Source of the DNA: Wyeomyia smithii
Lineage: Eukaryota > Arthropoda > Insecta > Diptera > Culicidae
Direction of reading: 5' to 3'
Length of the DNA: 64,000 nucleotides
Assembly (NCBI RefSeq): GCF_029784165.1
Contig: NC_073696.1
Coordinates: forward strand, 244,264,892 to 244,328,891
Shown: piece after piece, positions 10,482 through 23,504 of the stretch
Layout: the number at the start of each line of letters is the position of its first letter
Numbering within the stretch: position 1 is the stretch's first letter
Translations under genes and position numbers: made by a program
Notes under the pieces: generated by a model
The model's input: only the letters and a program-made list of their open reading frames with translations
Databases searched by the model: none
Told to the model about the DNA's origin: nothing

Positions 10482-12200
10482 CGAATATAAGAAATGCTGT
10501 TAATCACAAAGAAATCACACAGAAATCACCATTCGGAACAAATTGACCTATATTGCAGCCATTCAGGAGCCACTTCGGGTGCTGAAAAATAAAACGCCTG
10601 CAAAACAGATGGAAACTGCTTAAAATAGGTTCGGTGTGATTGGAATTGTGTCCCCCGATTGGTAACTTTGATTGATGATTGTTAAAGTTTGATAACCTAG
10701 TTTTACAATCTAAAAACAAGTTCTGACAGAGAAAACGATAGAGAACAGATTGATATACTACTGTTTGAGTTTCACTCAACACATTTCGAGTATTTCGTCT
10801 GAATACACAGGCGGTTCCTAAAGCTGCTTAGAATATGTTCCCTACCCCTTTTTGCGCTAACTTATAACTTCAATTTTAGGATTGTGAAACTGCAGTACAA
10901 AGGTATCGCGAAAAAGTGAAAATATGTTATGGTTATGTCTAAGTGTCTGCCGCAAATTCTGTGATGAGCAGCAGAAAAAGTTTTTCACCGACGTGCTTCA
11001 ATCCAAATCGCAAGCCGCTTTTCGGCTAAATTATATGTCTTAACGCTTGCATAGACGTAACACGAACTAATAACACACTTTAGAACCATTTTCAAAAACA
11101 AATAAAATTTTTCGTTTGAACTGCTCACTGCTGATTTTTTGGTTGGCCTGTATTGGTGAGATCTGGAGTAGAAAGCTCTACGCTCATTTTGAATGGCCTA
11201 CTCTCACCCATCAATCCATACTCTCAGCTCCCACATTGATTGCGAATGCAGAATGAAAGCTTCTTAAATTCAAACGCTACCAAATTTTCGTCAACAAAGC
11301 GCTCACAAATTAGAATCTGCTTATCTTTTTGAATGGCAGCTTTATAGGCTAATTCGTCTACCCGCCAGCGATCGACTGCGGCGCTGTGAGTGCGTCTAAT
11401 CTCACTTCTAGGTCGGTAGTTTTTGTACCTGGTCAAAACCAAACAAAAGTCACCGAAATCAAAACTATACTTATTCTGCCCAAAGTGGTCCGTTGATTCT
11501 TTTCTCCGCTATTCTAGATAACAGGGGGCCCGAACTTCGCGTTATCGCTAATTACCCAGCTATTATTTCGCGGGAAACAACCTTTATTACTGAAATTCAG
11601 CATGGAGGCAGGACGCGCTCATCATTTAGTCGGTTTTATTGCCAGCCCTCGAAAAAATATTATTATGGTCAAATTAATAAGATAACGAATTGAGTCTAAA
11701 TTGTTAAAAAGTAGGAGAACTGCTGCATTATTCATTTCAGCCCATATATTCATCTCATACACAAATGAAAACCAGGAAAAAACGCACATTTTCTAACTGA
11801 ACTATTCTGCTAATCTATGGAATGGATTCTTAGTTCACTTTACATTTCTCATAAAGTAGGATTTTCAAAAACCCAGTTAAAAGCTCTAAATTTGATATTA
11901 CAGTCGGGCATCCTCACTCTAAAACACATTAAATTCAATCACCTACCTCGGAAAACAAAATCCGCGTATCGGTCTATACGGCTACAACGGTACTCGTTCA
12001 GCAGCCAACCAAAGTTTTTTCATCACTAGCGGACCACTTTTTACTTTAATCACTAAACAAAATCACTCACTACACTAAGAATACTCCAATCTTTGAAATG
12101 TTCACCTCAAATTTCCAGAAACAAGCCTTAATTAGCAGAAATATATGACATGAATTCCTGCAATTCCTAAATTTCAACTGTACTGTTATGCATGTTGTGT
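10482..12200. other. No gene recognised
   Basis: AT-rich DNA with short open frames only. A stretch at 11140-11220 has partly inverted segments around GGCCTGT and GGCCTACTC, hinting at another small repeat; I could not define its ends. Confidence 0.4.
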
Positions 12201-12306
12201 AGGGTATCGAACGTCTTCGTCAGTAGTTTTCTTCGGCCCCCTTTTGCATAAGATTGCTGCAGAAAAACTGCCGAAGAAAACCACTGACGAAGATGTTCGA
12301 TACCCT
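12201..12306. mobile_element. 106-bp hairpin MITE, copy 1
   Basis: Nearly the whole element is an inverted repeat. The first 37 bases (starting AGGGTATCGAAC) pair with the last 37 (ending GTTCGATACCCT) with about two mismatches, leaving a loop of about 32 bases. A full-length copy with its loop in the opposite orientation is at 36631-36736; partial copies are at 32690-32773 and 29910-29960. The same length in two full copies defines the element ends. Flanking TA is present only loosely, so the superfamily is unknown. An RNA from either strand would fold as a long hairpin. Confidence 0.8.
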
Positions 12307-12848
12307 ATTTCATCTCTTTTCACTGCGCTGAAGAAAATCAAAAGTTGCCAAATCAGTTTCTGGTAATACGAAAAAATCATACTGAAAATGTTAAATTATT
12401 CCGACATAATTGACATAAATTGACAGCACTGCACACTGCAGTGGTTACCTAGGTTACCAATTTTGCACGTAAACAACTACGGCGGATATCCAGGTAACCT
12501 ACTATGACGGGCTGCGGCTACGTTCATTCATGATTAACAGTGTGATGAATATAGAGGCGTCGTTAGATAAATAATTGAGCAGTGATTCAAGTTTTGAGAT
12601 GGATATGGAAGCGTTGTGAAAAATGGTTTGTTTAAATTCAGGATAAATCTAGCTAAGTTTACTAACTATACAATGTTGAACGATATCATACGGCTTAATG
12701 AGATGAATAATGGAACAGTTCCCCTATTCAATTTGGCGTGGACTTAAAATAAAGGGTACGGTGTAAATCGGGCATATTTTGGATTGAAAAATTAAACCAT
12801 GTTTCTTTGTCAAGTTGAATTCATACAAAATAGAGAAAAACAATTGAC
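12307..12848. other. Spacer, possible 3' flank of DD37E element
   Basis: No gene seen. The segment AAAGGGTACGGTGTAAAT near 12752 could be an element end of the transposon that follows, but I did not find a matching inverted copy beyond 13800. Confidence 0.3.
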
Positions 12849-13795
12849 TCAAGACTCCTTTTTAGTGAATGCAAATTGCCGGACCTTTCTCTTGACTTCT
12901 TCCATCAGGTTTTGTATAGCCTTGCTGGTCACTTTGTTCGCCGCAGAACGCCAGTTAGCCTTGAACTGCGTCTCGCTGAAAACTGTCATTCGTGTTTTCT
13001 TCCGATTGATCATAACCCAGTATTTTTCCACATGGCGGAGCTTTACTGTGTTGGGAGGGTTCATGTCTTTTAGCACACACCTGGACGTTGTTCGCGGCAT
13101 ACCACTCCATGGACTTTTTTCCCGCAATGGCAAGATGCCAAATCCGGCCAACATAGAACGGAATAACTATGTTGCTTGAGGAAAGGCAACAGTCGTTTTT
13201 TTCAAGCACATGAATTTCCTGGTAACGAAACCTCCCGTGATGAAAATGTTGCTCTTCAATCCACAGGAACAGATAACCTGCCACACGAGATATTTTTTGC
13301 AAACTTCGACAGCTTAATGTGTTGAAAAAGCTCTGCCACCTTAACTCATCCAGTTGAGCTGTTTGAAGTCTGCCTTGTCGTAAATTTCAACAACCTGTAC
13401 CACCCACTTCAACTTCGTCAGCATCTTCACGTGCACCTTTCGCGATCGTTGGTCGACTTATTTTGCTTATCATCAAGATTTGGAGTCAACATCTTTTTGT
13501 AAGTCGACAGTCAAGGTCGCTTTTTAGCTTGATTCACAGTTGTAGAAGACACTCCCAGCTTGCTTGCGACATCTCGGACGGTTGGGTTGGTATTTCGTTG
13601 CTGGCCACTCTTTCCGTTGTTTTTGCGGTTTTCGGATTTCGATTTCTCCCCGATCCTGTCTTCCTGGCAGTCGACAAACGTTCTCCAAACACTTACGTTA
13701 GTGACGGTTGATTTGGACACATTCAACAATTCTGTCAACTTGGCGTGCGAGTAGTTCGGATTTTCATCAACCAGAGAAAATCACCGGAAAACGTT
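12849..13795 (-). pseudogene. ITmD37E-like (Tc1/mariner DD37E) transposase, broken
   Basis: Minus-strand remains cover most of a transposase. The N-terminal DNA-binding part reads VDENPNYSHAKLTELLNVSK and, after a basic linker, NPTVRDVASKLGVSSTTV. The catalytic part holds WPDLASCHCGKK (second aspartate, near 13140) and LRHVEKYW (glutamate, near 13030). Allowing for frameshifts, about 37 residues separate them, fitting the DD37E group described from mosquitoes. The C-terminal end reads ANWRSAANKVTSKAIQNLM and KRKVRQFAF. At least two frameshifts are visible, one in an A run just after WPDLASCHCGKK and one near 13080. The middle third (about 13300-13510) is too degraded to align by eye. The first catalytic aspartate was not located. 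Confidence 0.75.
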
Positions 13796-16450
13796 TCATA
13801 AGAGAATAAAACTAGAACTGATCCCAGCTTCAACCGAAAACTTGTGTGGGAAGTAAAACAAAAATAACAAATAATTATAAGCTTATTGTGCTGTTTATTG
13901 CCAACCAATCTTGTGAAAATTGCGAAAAAGAACTATGTTGTATCACCATTTTTAGAAATTCTTGAACCGGCGTAGGTTAGGGTGACAGCAAAAAAGGTCA
14001 TGTCAAATTTCGAAAACCCACCATGTTCATTTTGTTCATTGACCCCAAAAAATGGCCTGTATAAAATTTCTGCTCAATCGTGTATGATTAACGGGTTCCT
14101 CAATGTATTCGAAGTAGTGTTTTATTGACCCTCGAATATCTGCTAGGAAGGAGTGCATGAAATTAGGAAAATCGAAATTTTCTTTTCCCTAAGCATATAA
14201 CATGCACATAAAAGTTTTTATAACCTAAGCCTTCCTGTATGGCTGAGAAGGTGAAAAATTCGGGAAAAATGTAATTTAATATACGTAGTAAAAATTGAAT
14301 CGATATGGGTCGTTTCATCTCAAGGGTGCAAAAAAAGTACAAACGTTTACGTAAAGCAACTATGCACAAATTCCTTTGGTGCCGAATGGAACACTCCTCG
14401 CTGCATGGAACCTTTCCAGTTTTTAATTACAATGCCGTTTCTCGCCGAAATCACTTATTTTTTTTGAATTATGGTTAGGATTATTTAAATTATGGTTAGG
14501 ATTATTTGCGCGAAAAAGACGTATTGTGAGTGAGACTCGAGTTACAGCATTTTAGAGAAATAATGTCATTTTTTTCTAGTTTCAATTTTTTTTTTAGTTC
14601 TATTTCAAGCAGTAAATGTGGAGTTGACGATTGAAAAATGTACTAACTGGGGAAATAGTTAATTAGTAATAACAGTTATTTAGTAATTAGTAATTTACGA
14701 AAAATATAGTCCAGCAGGTGGGAGTTTTTCAATAACTAGGCATTTTAAAAATTTCAAGTTTAGTAAAGAAAAGCAATGTATGCAATTTCACGAGAAGAAT
14801 AAAAATGCACTAAGAACCAGAACTGAAGGTATGATTTAGGGTGGAACGGTATTGAAACCACAAATGGTCGATTTCGAAGGAAAAATTGTGACAATTTATG
14901 CATTAATTTTATATTCAAAATATTGTAATTTAAAATTTAGTCTAACGTACATTTTTTTTACTTTTTTGATTTGTTTCAACTTTGTAACAATGAAAGAAAA
15001 TTCACCCCAACTTTTGATGAGCAATGTATTTTGGGAGTGTAAATAGATTTTAATCTCAAGAAGCTTAACACTTAATATTCTTTTCCCTTTTTCAAGTGAT
15101 ATTACTATATCCTACTGCAGTCTTGTCCACTTACTCATCTTTGTGCATTTTCCAACGCATAAATTGCATCACATCAGTTTTTTAGTAGGCATTGTGATGA
15201 GCAAGAAAAAAAGCACAACCTTATTGAGCGATGCCTTTGCGCGTAGGGAGTGTGGAATATAACTTCACACATGAGTAGGCGAGCCAAAGCTGCGTGCTGT
15301 TGAGTAAATTTACTGTGTCTGGGCTAAACTTATCATAGACCTGCACCGTGATAGTAAAAAAACTCAGTGAGCATAACACAGTGAGTATAGCACAGAGCCC
15401 TACGTATACGCTACAGAACAGGTTATTAAGGAAACAGTCAGAAAAATTTCCCCAGCTAGAATTTTCATCATAGTGCCTTTCTCAATGAGTAATATATGTG
15501 TATGAAAGTCTCTCTGCGGGAGCTTTATGCGCTTACTCTTTACAATACAAGCTTTCTGATGTTGCGTATTTTGCTTCCTTCACACAGTGTGCATTTGCTT
15601 TTAGCGCGCGAAAAAAATAATCAACTCATCCGTTTTTTTAACATGCTTCAGTGTTCTGTGCAAATTATATGAGCCTCTTTGTTACACACGATGAGTATGC
15701 CAAGACTGTCCTACTGTTTATAAAAGATTTTTTCGTAGTCTTGTTCTTGCAAATATTTGAATTGGGAATAATTAGTAATAGTCATTTATTGCTTTTATTG
15801 AATAGATATTTTTAGTACTATATCAAGAAAATTGATATTTTTTTCTTTCAAATAAAACATTTATTTGCTACATTGTTTCAAACGCTTTACGCACCGGTGC
15901 CTAATTACGCTAAAAAATATTCTACATTGCCTATCCAAACAAAAATGCAGTTTTATATTTTTTGCATATGATAATTAATTGTGAATGTTGCGTGAAGTCC
16001 ATTTTTGCATTTTAAATATCGTAACTACTACTATCAAAATAAACTACTACTATCAAAATAAATAACTACTACTATCAAAATAAAAATTTAATAGATCAGT
16101 GAGGAAAAAAAGGTATGAAATTGTTGCAGTTTTGACAATCGCAGGTGGAAGTTTTGGAAAAAATAATTGAAATCTAGCATGAAAAAAATGAATAAAAAGA
16201 AGGAAATTCGCCTAGCGAAACAATGTAATATTTTATTAAAAGATATTTTCAATTGTAAAATTGAAAAATAATTCGTATAGCAACCTTTTGAGAAACTCAC
16301 CTGATTCCAATCTAAAGTAAGATACGTTTTTCCTATGCGAATAGCCTTACATCATACGAAAAAGGGTTGCCTATTGAAATTGTAGCATTGGTTATTTTAT
16401 TTTTTCAACTCTTTGCCACTGTATCAAGTCAGACTAAAAATTGCAGCGAT
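13796..16450. other. AT-rich DNA, no gene recognised
   Basis: Long AT-rich stretch with many stops in all frames. It contains two adjacent copies of AATTATGGTTAGGATTATTT near 14466-14508 and, at 15180-15720, scattered GAGCA/GTGAGTA-rich sequence of unknown origin. Confidence 0.45.
16022..16084. repeat. Three-copy 20-bp minisatellite
   Basis: The unit ACTACTACTATCAAAATAAA occurs three times in tandem with small length changes. Confidence 0.85.
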
Positions 16451-17330
16451 CCAATTATCGAGCCCCAGCTGAAGTACCTCTGCGTTGACCCAGAACCCTC
16501 GTCCACTCGAATGAGTTTCCAATGAATGTAAGAAATTTCCTTTGTTGACCAAAAATTTCAATCACTCGACTTCGTGTACGCCCGGCAATCACGACTTTCC
16601 CTCCCGCCGCAGCTAGGACTGCGTAATGGCATGCAGCAAATCGTTTCGTCCAGTATTGGAACGGGGGAAAAAAAGTTCTCCATTTCACGGAATCAAAACG
16701 CAAAAATTATTCAACAGCAAAATTGGAAATCGGCCAATCTAAGCGAGCGGCCTCTGCCGGGAACTCTCGGGGTTTGTTTGATTTCCACCCTCATCCGAGA
16801 AATGTTTATCGCGCGATACGCCACATCCGGTACCGTCCCAGAAGCAATTTCAATTTATTTCTGCGTTTGATTTTTATAGCTGGCACGAGAAGTTCTTTAG
16901 CGAGTAAGCGCGACTGTGCCGAGGCGGACTAGGAGCCCATTTCAATCGAATTCATGGGAATATAACAAGGAAAATTACAATTTACTCCTCTCAGAATTTC
17001 GGTCCGTCCGGGAGGGGCATCGCTATATAGAAAAGGATTAGTAAAGAGTCCTACACGCTGGCACGCAACATTCAACCGCAACACCAGAGTGACAGCTTGA
17101 GGCGACAACGATGATGACGGCCACGGCTGGCGGGCTGAACTGGACGGTCACAAGAATAAGACCGAATCGAATAGCCCGAGAAAACAACAATGGCTCTCCT
17201 ATCGCGCTGGAAAATTTTCAATTTTCCTTCCAATTTACTTCACTTCAATGGCAGTTTTTACGTCCTTTTATGGTGGTTCTTCGAAGTTATTTTTTATAGT
17301 GAACCATTCGATTGTATTGAATTGAATTAC
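16450..17330. other. GC-balanced island, no gene recognised
   Basis: GC-balanced, apparently unique sequence with overlapping short open frames on both strands (for example 16574-16870 plus and 16455-16703 minus). No domain is recognisable and no repeated copy is seen in this window. Possibly single-copy host DNA. Confidence 0.35.
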
Positions 17331-17622
17331 CCTTGTTGGCTATGAGTTGATGCTGGGCGCCAATGTGCGCAGGGTTCAGCTTTAGATTCAACGAAAGAAA
17401 AAAAATTAAAAACGTAATCCATTACTAGGACACAGGTAGTTCCGAAAAGCTGCTCGAAATTGCCACGCTCAAAGGGGGTAATTTGAAATGTTCAAAGCCT
17501 CCCGCCGGGATCCCAATACATGAATAAATCATTTCCATTCGATTCGAAACACATGCACTGCTGCTGAATCCCTATTTCTCGCAATGCACTAACTGACTGA
17601 TCCGTCATATCGGCACCAAATC

Positions 17623-17666
17623 CGTGTGTAGAGGTGTGTAGAGGTGTGTAGAGGTGTGTAGAGGCG
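17623..17666. repeat. 10-bp minisatellite (AGAGGTGTGT)
   Basis: Four consecutive GTGTGTAGAG-type units followed by a GT-rich run. Confidence 0.85.
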
Positions 17667-18932
17667 CGTGTGGGTGTTTGTGTGTGCATGTGCGCTGCAT
17701 ATTGCAGCTTGGCATCGACCGGCAGCTGTAGTGGCAGGCAGGGATTCCGGGGATTTCCGTTGATGCAAATTTGATCACATGTAGTCGGTTGTAAAACCTT
17801 TGCCAATACGAGCTCGTGTACATTCCAGCGTTTGCCTACCCCGTCCAATTAGGCACTCTGTGTGAATCCACAATGACGGACTGTAACGGCAGCTCGACAG
17901 GAAATGTGACACTCTTTCCACCGGCAGCCCGGCTGCAGTGTCGAGTGTCGAGCCCTGCCAACTATGGGCATGTAATCCCTTCTGACATTGCGAGCTCTGT
18001 CCAGGCAGGCTCTCGGAGAGAAAGGATGAGATCTAAAAAAAAAAAAAAAAAAAAACACAGAGCTGGAATGGAATTTATCACCGGAACGGAACATGATCAT
18101 TTCGGTTATGCAGTCCCTGCTGGGCGAGTCGGACCAAATCCGTGCACCAATTACGGATTGGCTTCTTTAATTTGGGCAAACGTTGATTTTTTTTTCTTCC
18201 GTTGCTACGAATAGCGAGCAGCTGTATGTGTGTGAGAGAAACAAAACAAGAAGTTGTTTTCGCCCGGTGGTTTGTACAACTGCGCGAGGGTCTATTTTGT
18301 CCAAAACAATTACTACACCCGCAATCAACCCAATTGTGCGCAGAATCAAACAAAAAATAATTAAAATAATAACACTCAAGGGTAGTAAAGTGCAGGAAGA
18401 AACGCTGTAACAATATTGTTGTTTTGTTGCTTTTACAGGGTATTCAATTGAGAACAGTAAAATCGCAATAATAAAATGAGATGAGACAGTCACCAAATAA
18501 ATACTGATTGTAAAGTACATGAATCTACATTTTTTTATTTGCATGTAATGACGTAGAACTACGACTAACCGTAAAGGTGCAAATTTGTATTACGCGTGTA
18601 TCAAAACGTTTTCTATGTAAGGTTTTATTCATCTATAGGTATGCAAAAAATCGACACACATGTCCATGGTTTATGCATCAATCGATGCCTGTATTTTATA
18701 CGATTTGCTATTAGTATCAACAGTACGTCATAACATGTCACGATAATAATAATTTTTAGAAAGCAATAAAAAAGTGCAAATTTGTTCATTAATCGAAGGT
18801 CATAAACTCAGATGGAAATTTCATAATGCGATGCTCAACTCGAAACACCGAAGCAAGCTGTTCCTGCGATTGGCATGAATCCTCATCAAACGAATCCTCC
18901 AGACTGAGTGATTCTTCCAAGTTTCTTTACGT
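17667..18932. other. No gene recognised
   Basis: GC-balanced to about 18180 and AT-rich afterwards. A 20-bp A run lies at about 18036-18055. Several overlapping frames of 75-132 codons exist on both strands, but none carries a recognisable motif, and a pure A run inside the longest plus frame argues against coding. Confidence 0.4.
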
Positions 18933-20356
18933 TTGACGTGGGACTACGTCTTTGTTTACTATACTGGGATGCATTCTGCACAATTGGAAATGAAACTGGC
19001 AAATGTTGCATCAGATTTCAAACGTTAATAACAGCATAACCACATAAAGGATAACAATAACCAATATGTTGTTGGATAGATAAAATGGAGAACAATTTTG
19101 TAATATGCCAGTCATCAAGCTAATTTCATTGCTAAGCGGTTTGAATGATAAAAGTTTCAATGACAAATTTACGCGAATAATGAACCAATTATATGCGAGC
19201 ATTCCTAGCACCGACGACGTGAATGGACACCATCCGTTCCCTGTGATATATTCTCTGTATCAATATCGAAATAAAAATTGACAGAATCTCCCCGTCCCAA
19301 TAGGTCAATTTATTTAGACTAATATGATGTCTCGAAGGTAAAAGTTTTCCGAAAAGCTTGAAACAATCCCCATTCTTGAACAATTCGAGGAAACACCTGC
19401 AATGCTGCAATCGAGGAAAACCTGCAATGCTGCTGTTGATGGTGATTGAAAGTTCATCTCATAAATATGATTATCATAAATTACTCAACAAGAATTGTAA
19501 ATTTTTGCAACGGATATTTATTTAATTTTATCTTCGATATTCACTGAATAATCGTGACTGGATGGTATCGAAAGAGTAAATTCCGAAATATACACATTTA
19601 TAGAAGAGTAAGAGCCTGCGAACGCTCGTGACTTTTTGGTTTATTTACTAAGATTCATTCAGAATCTCTTTTTACATTTTTAAATTGCTAGATGATATAT
19701 TATTATTTTAAGCTTTACCATAATTAACGTATATTAGCTGTCTTCGTAATACAGCGAATGTAGTTGTAGGCAAATGAAAAAAATTGTCAAGCAAAAAATA
19801 AAAATGGAACTGTTGATTGCTACAATTTTTTGCTGGAGCTTTTAATAATTTTGTTAGACATGTCTTCTTATGTTTGCCAATCAATGAACCTTTGTAAGGG
19901 CTACCATATTATTTTGAAAGTAAGATCCATATTAAAGATTTGATTTTATCAGAGCTAAAAAAGACAAAACCATTCATTATCATAACGTAAATATTATTAA
20001 ATTTGATTTCTGAGGATATAGAGTTAATTTTGACTTTGACGCATTACGAACAATTCTTGGCGCTTCTTCAACAAGCACGATATGCTTATGTCTTATCAAA
20101 TACATGTTGTTTGCACAAAAATATACTACAGGTATAATATCGCCAAATTTAAACGATATTCTTTCGAGTGTTGTTGAATATATCGAAAATTGATTTCCAG
20201 GGGAGGCTGAAAATAAAAATACGTACAGTCGCTGAGCAAACACATTGATTCTGTCAGCAGACTCTGTATATTTTGTAACAAATAAACCCTTAATTACAAT
20301 GTTTAGTCCCACGTCACCATTTCATACAACCATAGGGCTGTATACCTTGTAGTATT
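18933..20356. mobile_element. Unidentified 1.4-kb repeat, copy A
   Basis: Closely similar to 38756-40490 along its length. The left end starts TTGACGTGGGACTACGTC. Near the right end the inverted motif TAGTCCCACGTCA occurs at 20304-20316, and similarity then continues about 40 bp to TAGTATT. The left end of both copies is sharp while the right side runs past the inverted motif, so the ends are asymmetric. Minus-strand frames retain short stretches shared by both copies (for example YTESADRINVFAQRLYVFLF near 20270) but no recognisable transposase motif. I see no clear target duplication. The superfamily is unknown. Confidence 0.7.
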
Positions 20357-20394
20357 TTTCCAACGGAGCGGCAATGTATGCTCCTTAATAGAGA

Positions 20395-21200
20395 CAAAAC
20401 AAATTGTCGAAACCCACATTTTTCTGTTTGACCCTTAGGATGACACTTTTTGTCATACAGTTGCCAAAAAACCGCCTCTATTCAAAATCTTCAATTTAAA
20501 AAAAAAAATTTATCTTTTGGACCTTTCAATAAAAAATATAAAGCTGCACTTCAAATAACAACAACCATGCGAAAATTATAAATAAATCCGGTTCTTTACC
20601 ATTTTGTTTTGATACCCAGATGATAACGTAATGTCTCTCACACAGTCCAACCCTTAAAACATTGTTTATGATCTTTCATTTGAAATTTTTGTTATTGAAT
20701 AGTTTTAGGCCCAATTTTTTTGTTTGGCCCTTAGGGTGACACTTTCTGTTACAGGGTTGTCCAAGGAGCGATTTTTTCGAAATTTCTACTGTCAAAAAAT
20801 TGTAACTGTTGAGCCGCGTAAACGATGTTAAATCTCTTGACATCAAATTGAAGGCAATCGATGTACATTTTAAGAAAAAACATCACTTTGAAAAACAATA
20901 ACCATGCAAAAAAATTAATGCACACCGTTTTCTGCCATGTTGGAGGATTCAAGACCTAAGAGACCCTTTCGTTTGATTTTTTTTGTATTCTTTAGAAAAT
21001 ATTACATAAAATATCAAATTCTCACGGGCATTTTTTCGTAGTTTGGGGATAGATTTTCTTAAATTTCTAACGTCCACTACAACCAACATGTGTCTTCATT
21101 GGAAAAACCTACTTCAATGCAACCTTTCCTACTGCAATGCAATGTGAACCTTTCAAACGGTAAAACCTTTCAAAACGGTAAAACGGTTTTGATGGAGGAG
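20395..21200. repeat. Old interspersed repeat (X), copy 1
   Basis: Two related segments follow each other (about 20430-20600 and 20705-20960), each starting with CCCTTAGG.TGACACTTT and reaching AACAATAACCATGC-like sequence. The same series (CCCTTGGACTGGCACTTTTT, then AACAATTATCATGC, then TTTTGATACCCAG) is found at 25580-31810, where it is interrupted by an RTE and a HINE-like element. No coding content or type could be assigned. Confidence 0.55.
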
Positions 21201-23267
21201 GGCAGTTATGATGTTTTACGTAATTGGTGGATAATCTTATAAGTAAATTTACAATTTTTTTTTTCGATATGTTATTATTAATTTGAAATGAACATTACTA
21301 AGACTATTTCTGCGTAAATTTGGGAACTAACTAAATTTTTACAAGAGTTTTAAAAATTACGTGCTTACTTAGCTTTATTAATTGCAAAATTACGGAATTT
21401 ATCAAGATTTTTCCACTTGAATTTTGGAGTTAAGTAGACTTTTGATTGAACAAAGTTTAACTTTTAGCTTTTTTTTGCGAGATTTTTTTACGCTAAAGTT
21501 GCTATTCACGCAGTTTTACTAATCTTTTTTACGATAATTTAAAATGTACGTACTTTTCGGAATTTATACACACTTTGATATGAGCGAGTTTTTCAATTTT
21601 CGATATTTTTCCACGCGGGTTTTTCAGCAAAGTCGCAGTATATTTTTGATGATTGCTTTTCCAAATCATATAAAAGGGTCAAAATTCAAAAATAACACCA
21701 CCGCGGGTGGTTTCGAAATTTCGTCAAAAATACTTGTGATTTTTTTCAGATTTTTCAGTGCCCCAGAACACAGATTTTTAACATATTGTTTTAAATAGTT
21801 ACTAGTGAAAAAATATTTTTTTCTTCAAAAAAATATTTTCGTAAACTAAAACTTAGAATGCATCTGCTGTGAAAATTTCATCAAATTCGATGTAATATTT
21901 TCAAAGCTATGTCTATTCAAACACAAATTCGACCTAAATTTCAAATGACAATAACAACTTGAAAACTTAGTCAAATTCAATTAGAATTGGAGAACCAACC
22001 TCCCGAGTGAAACACTTGAAGTTTTTAATACTTATTTGAAAAAATTAAACATCGCGATTTTTAGTGATCCGTTTCACGGATACTGACCCAAAACTTATAA
22101 AACTTCTTACACGTGTAGTTTTTATGCGAGTTGTGCAGTTATCGCGATTATTTTCTACGCACCACATGCATATCCCTCGCGTATCACACACGCTCATTTT
22201 TTGTTACTCTAAAGTGAGTTAGATATCACCTACTTTTGAAAAAAGTGGAGGTACCCTAATTAGGGTACTTTTACGGTTACTCACTTCTGAGTAAGGGCGT
22301 CATACGTCAAAAACTGAGTGGAATCTACTCTTTTCATGCAAACCAGAAATTAACGAAAATGAGTACAAGTTACCCAGTTTGCCTAAATACGGAAATTTAT
22401 TGATTTCTGGTTTTTGTAAATCTGACTAAATAAATAAAATAAAATCAGAACAATCAAAAACACAGAGTTATTTTTCATCGAAACATTAGAAAATTTACTA
22501 AATCATTCCCGTGTCTTCATTGAATGCGGCACCCAACCGGATGACAGTTGCCCGTGAACTGTGATTTACATTTTTGTGCCGGAAAATCCGTCATCATTCG
22601 TCACCTAATACTGCGAATGATTTAAATTGCATCGATTGTTGAGCACTGTACATCAATACAAATGTTTCCGTTTGTTATCACGAATAAAAGTCCGGCTTCA
22701 AACGGCATCGTAGAACATACAACATGCGGTTGTTCATTTTGAAGAGATCTTTTAGGTGTTTTCAAATCCTCTGCAATACTGATGTTGGGCTGAAATTATT
22801 AATTGATTAAGAAATTATTGATTTGATGACAGATCAGATACTTACTGCTAGCCAACGAATAAAAAGAGACACCAATTGTTCTTCGGAAACCGATAATATT
22901 GCTGTTGAAAACTTTTGACATATACATATACTCAGGGTGAGTAAACATCATGGATAATAACTCAAAACTGAGTAAACATGGTAATTATGAAAATTTGGGT
23001 TCATGTTACTCAATTGTCCAGTACTCGATTACTCACTTTTTGACATTTTGCATAAGAATACCAAACTGAGTAGATCCTAATCAGATTAGAGTTAAAATAA
23101 AGCAGCGTGTAGGTTTGTCGTTGTGTTCGGCCCACAAATTCAATTGCCTTGTTTTGGTTAGGCATGTTTTGAAATTCATGTAATATAATAAAAATGCGAC
23201 TTGATTTTGAAAAAAAAGTCACCTGCAAATCGTTCAAAGTATTGTGTATCGCTTGTTACAACTTTGT
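21201..23267. other. AT-rich DNA, no gene recognised
   Basis: Very AT-rich to 22130. From about 22200 to 23090, ACTCA/TGAGT-rich motifs recur in both orientations (for example GAGTGGAATCTACTC near 22316 and GAGTAGATCCTAATC near 23070), suggesting an old inverted-repeat element of about 0.85 kb whose ends I cannot fix. Confidence 0.35.
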
Positions 23268-23275
23268 ATGTTAGT

Positions 23276-23504
23276 CAGGGCCGGATTTAAGAGCTGGGGG
23301 GCCCGGGCAGATATTTCTGTGGGGCCCCTTTCTCTAAGAAATTAAGAGGTAAGAAAATTTCAAATTGTGAAATGACTTTAAACGATGACGAGCAAGAAAG
23401 AGGTCTTCACTCTGTTTTCACGTCTGCCCCAGGACTAGGGGAATTCCTACATCCGGGAGGCCCGGGGCATTCCCCCTCTTTGCCCCCCCTCAAATCCGGG
23501 CCTG
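23276..23504. mobile_element. hAT-type MITE (229 bp)
   Basis: Ends are CAGGGCCGGATTTAAG and its imperfect inverted partner CTCAAATCCGGGCCTG. A perfect 8-bp direct repeat ATGTTAGT flanks it at 23268-23275 and 23505-23512, the target duplication length of hAT elements, and CAGGG-type ends also fit hAT. No coding capacity. Confidence 0.9.

Noticed and set aside
22200..23100. An inverted-repeat transposon built on TGAGTA motifs
   Set aside because: The paired motifs are short and I could not define matching ends or a target duplication, so it is mentioned only in the spacer description.
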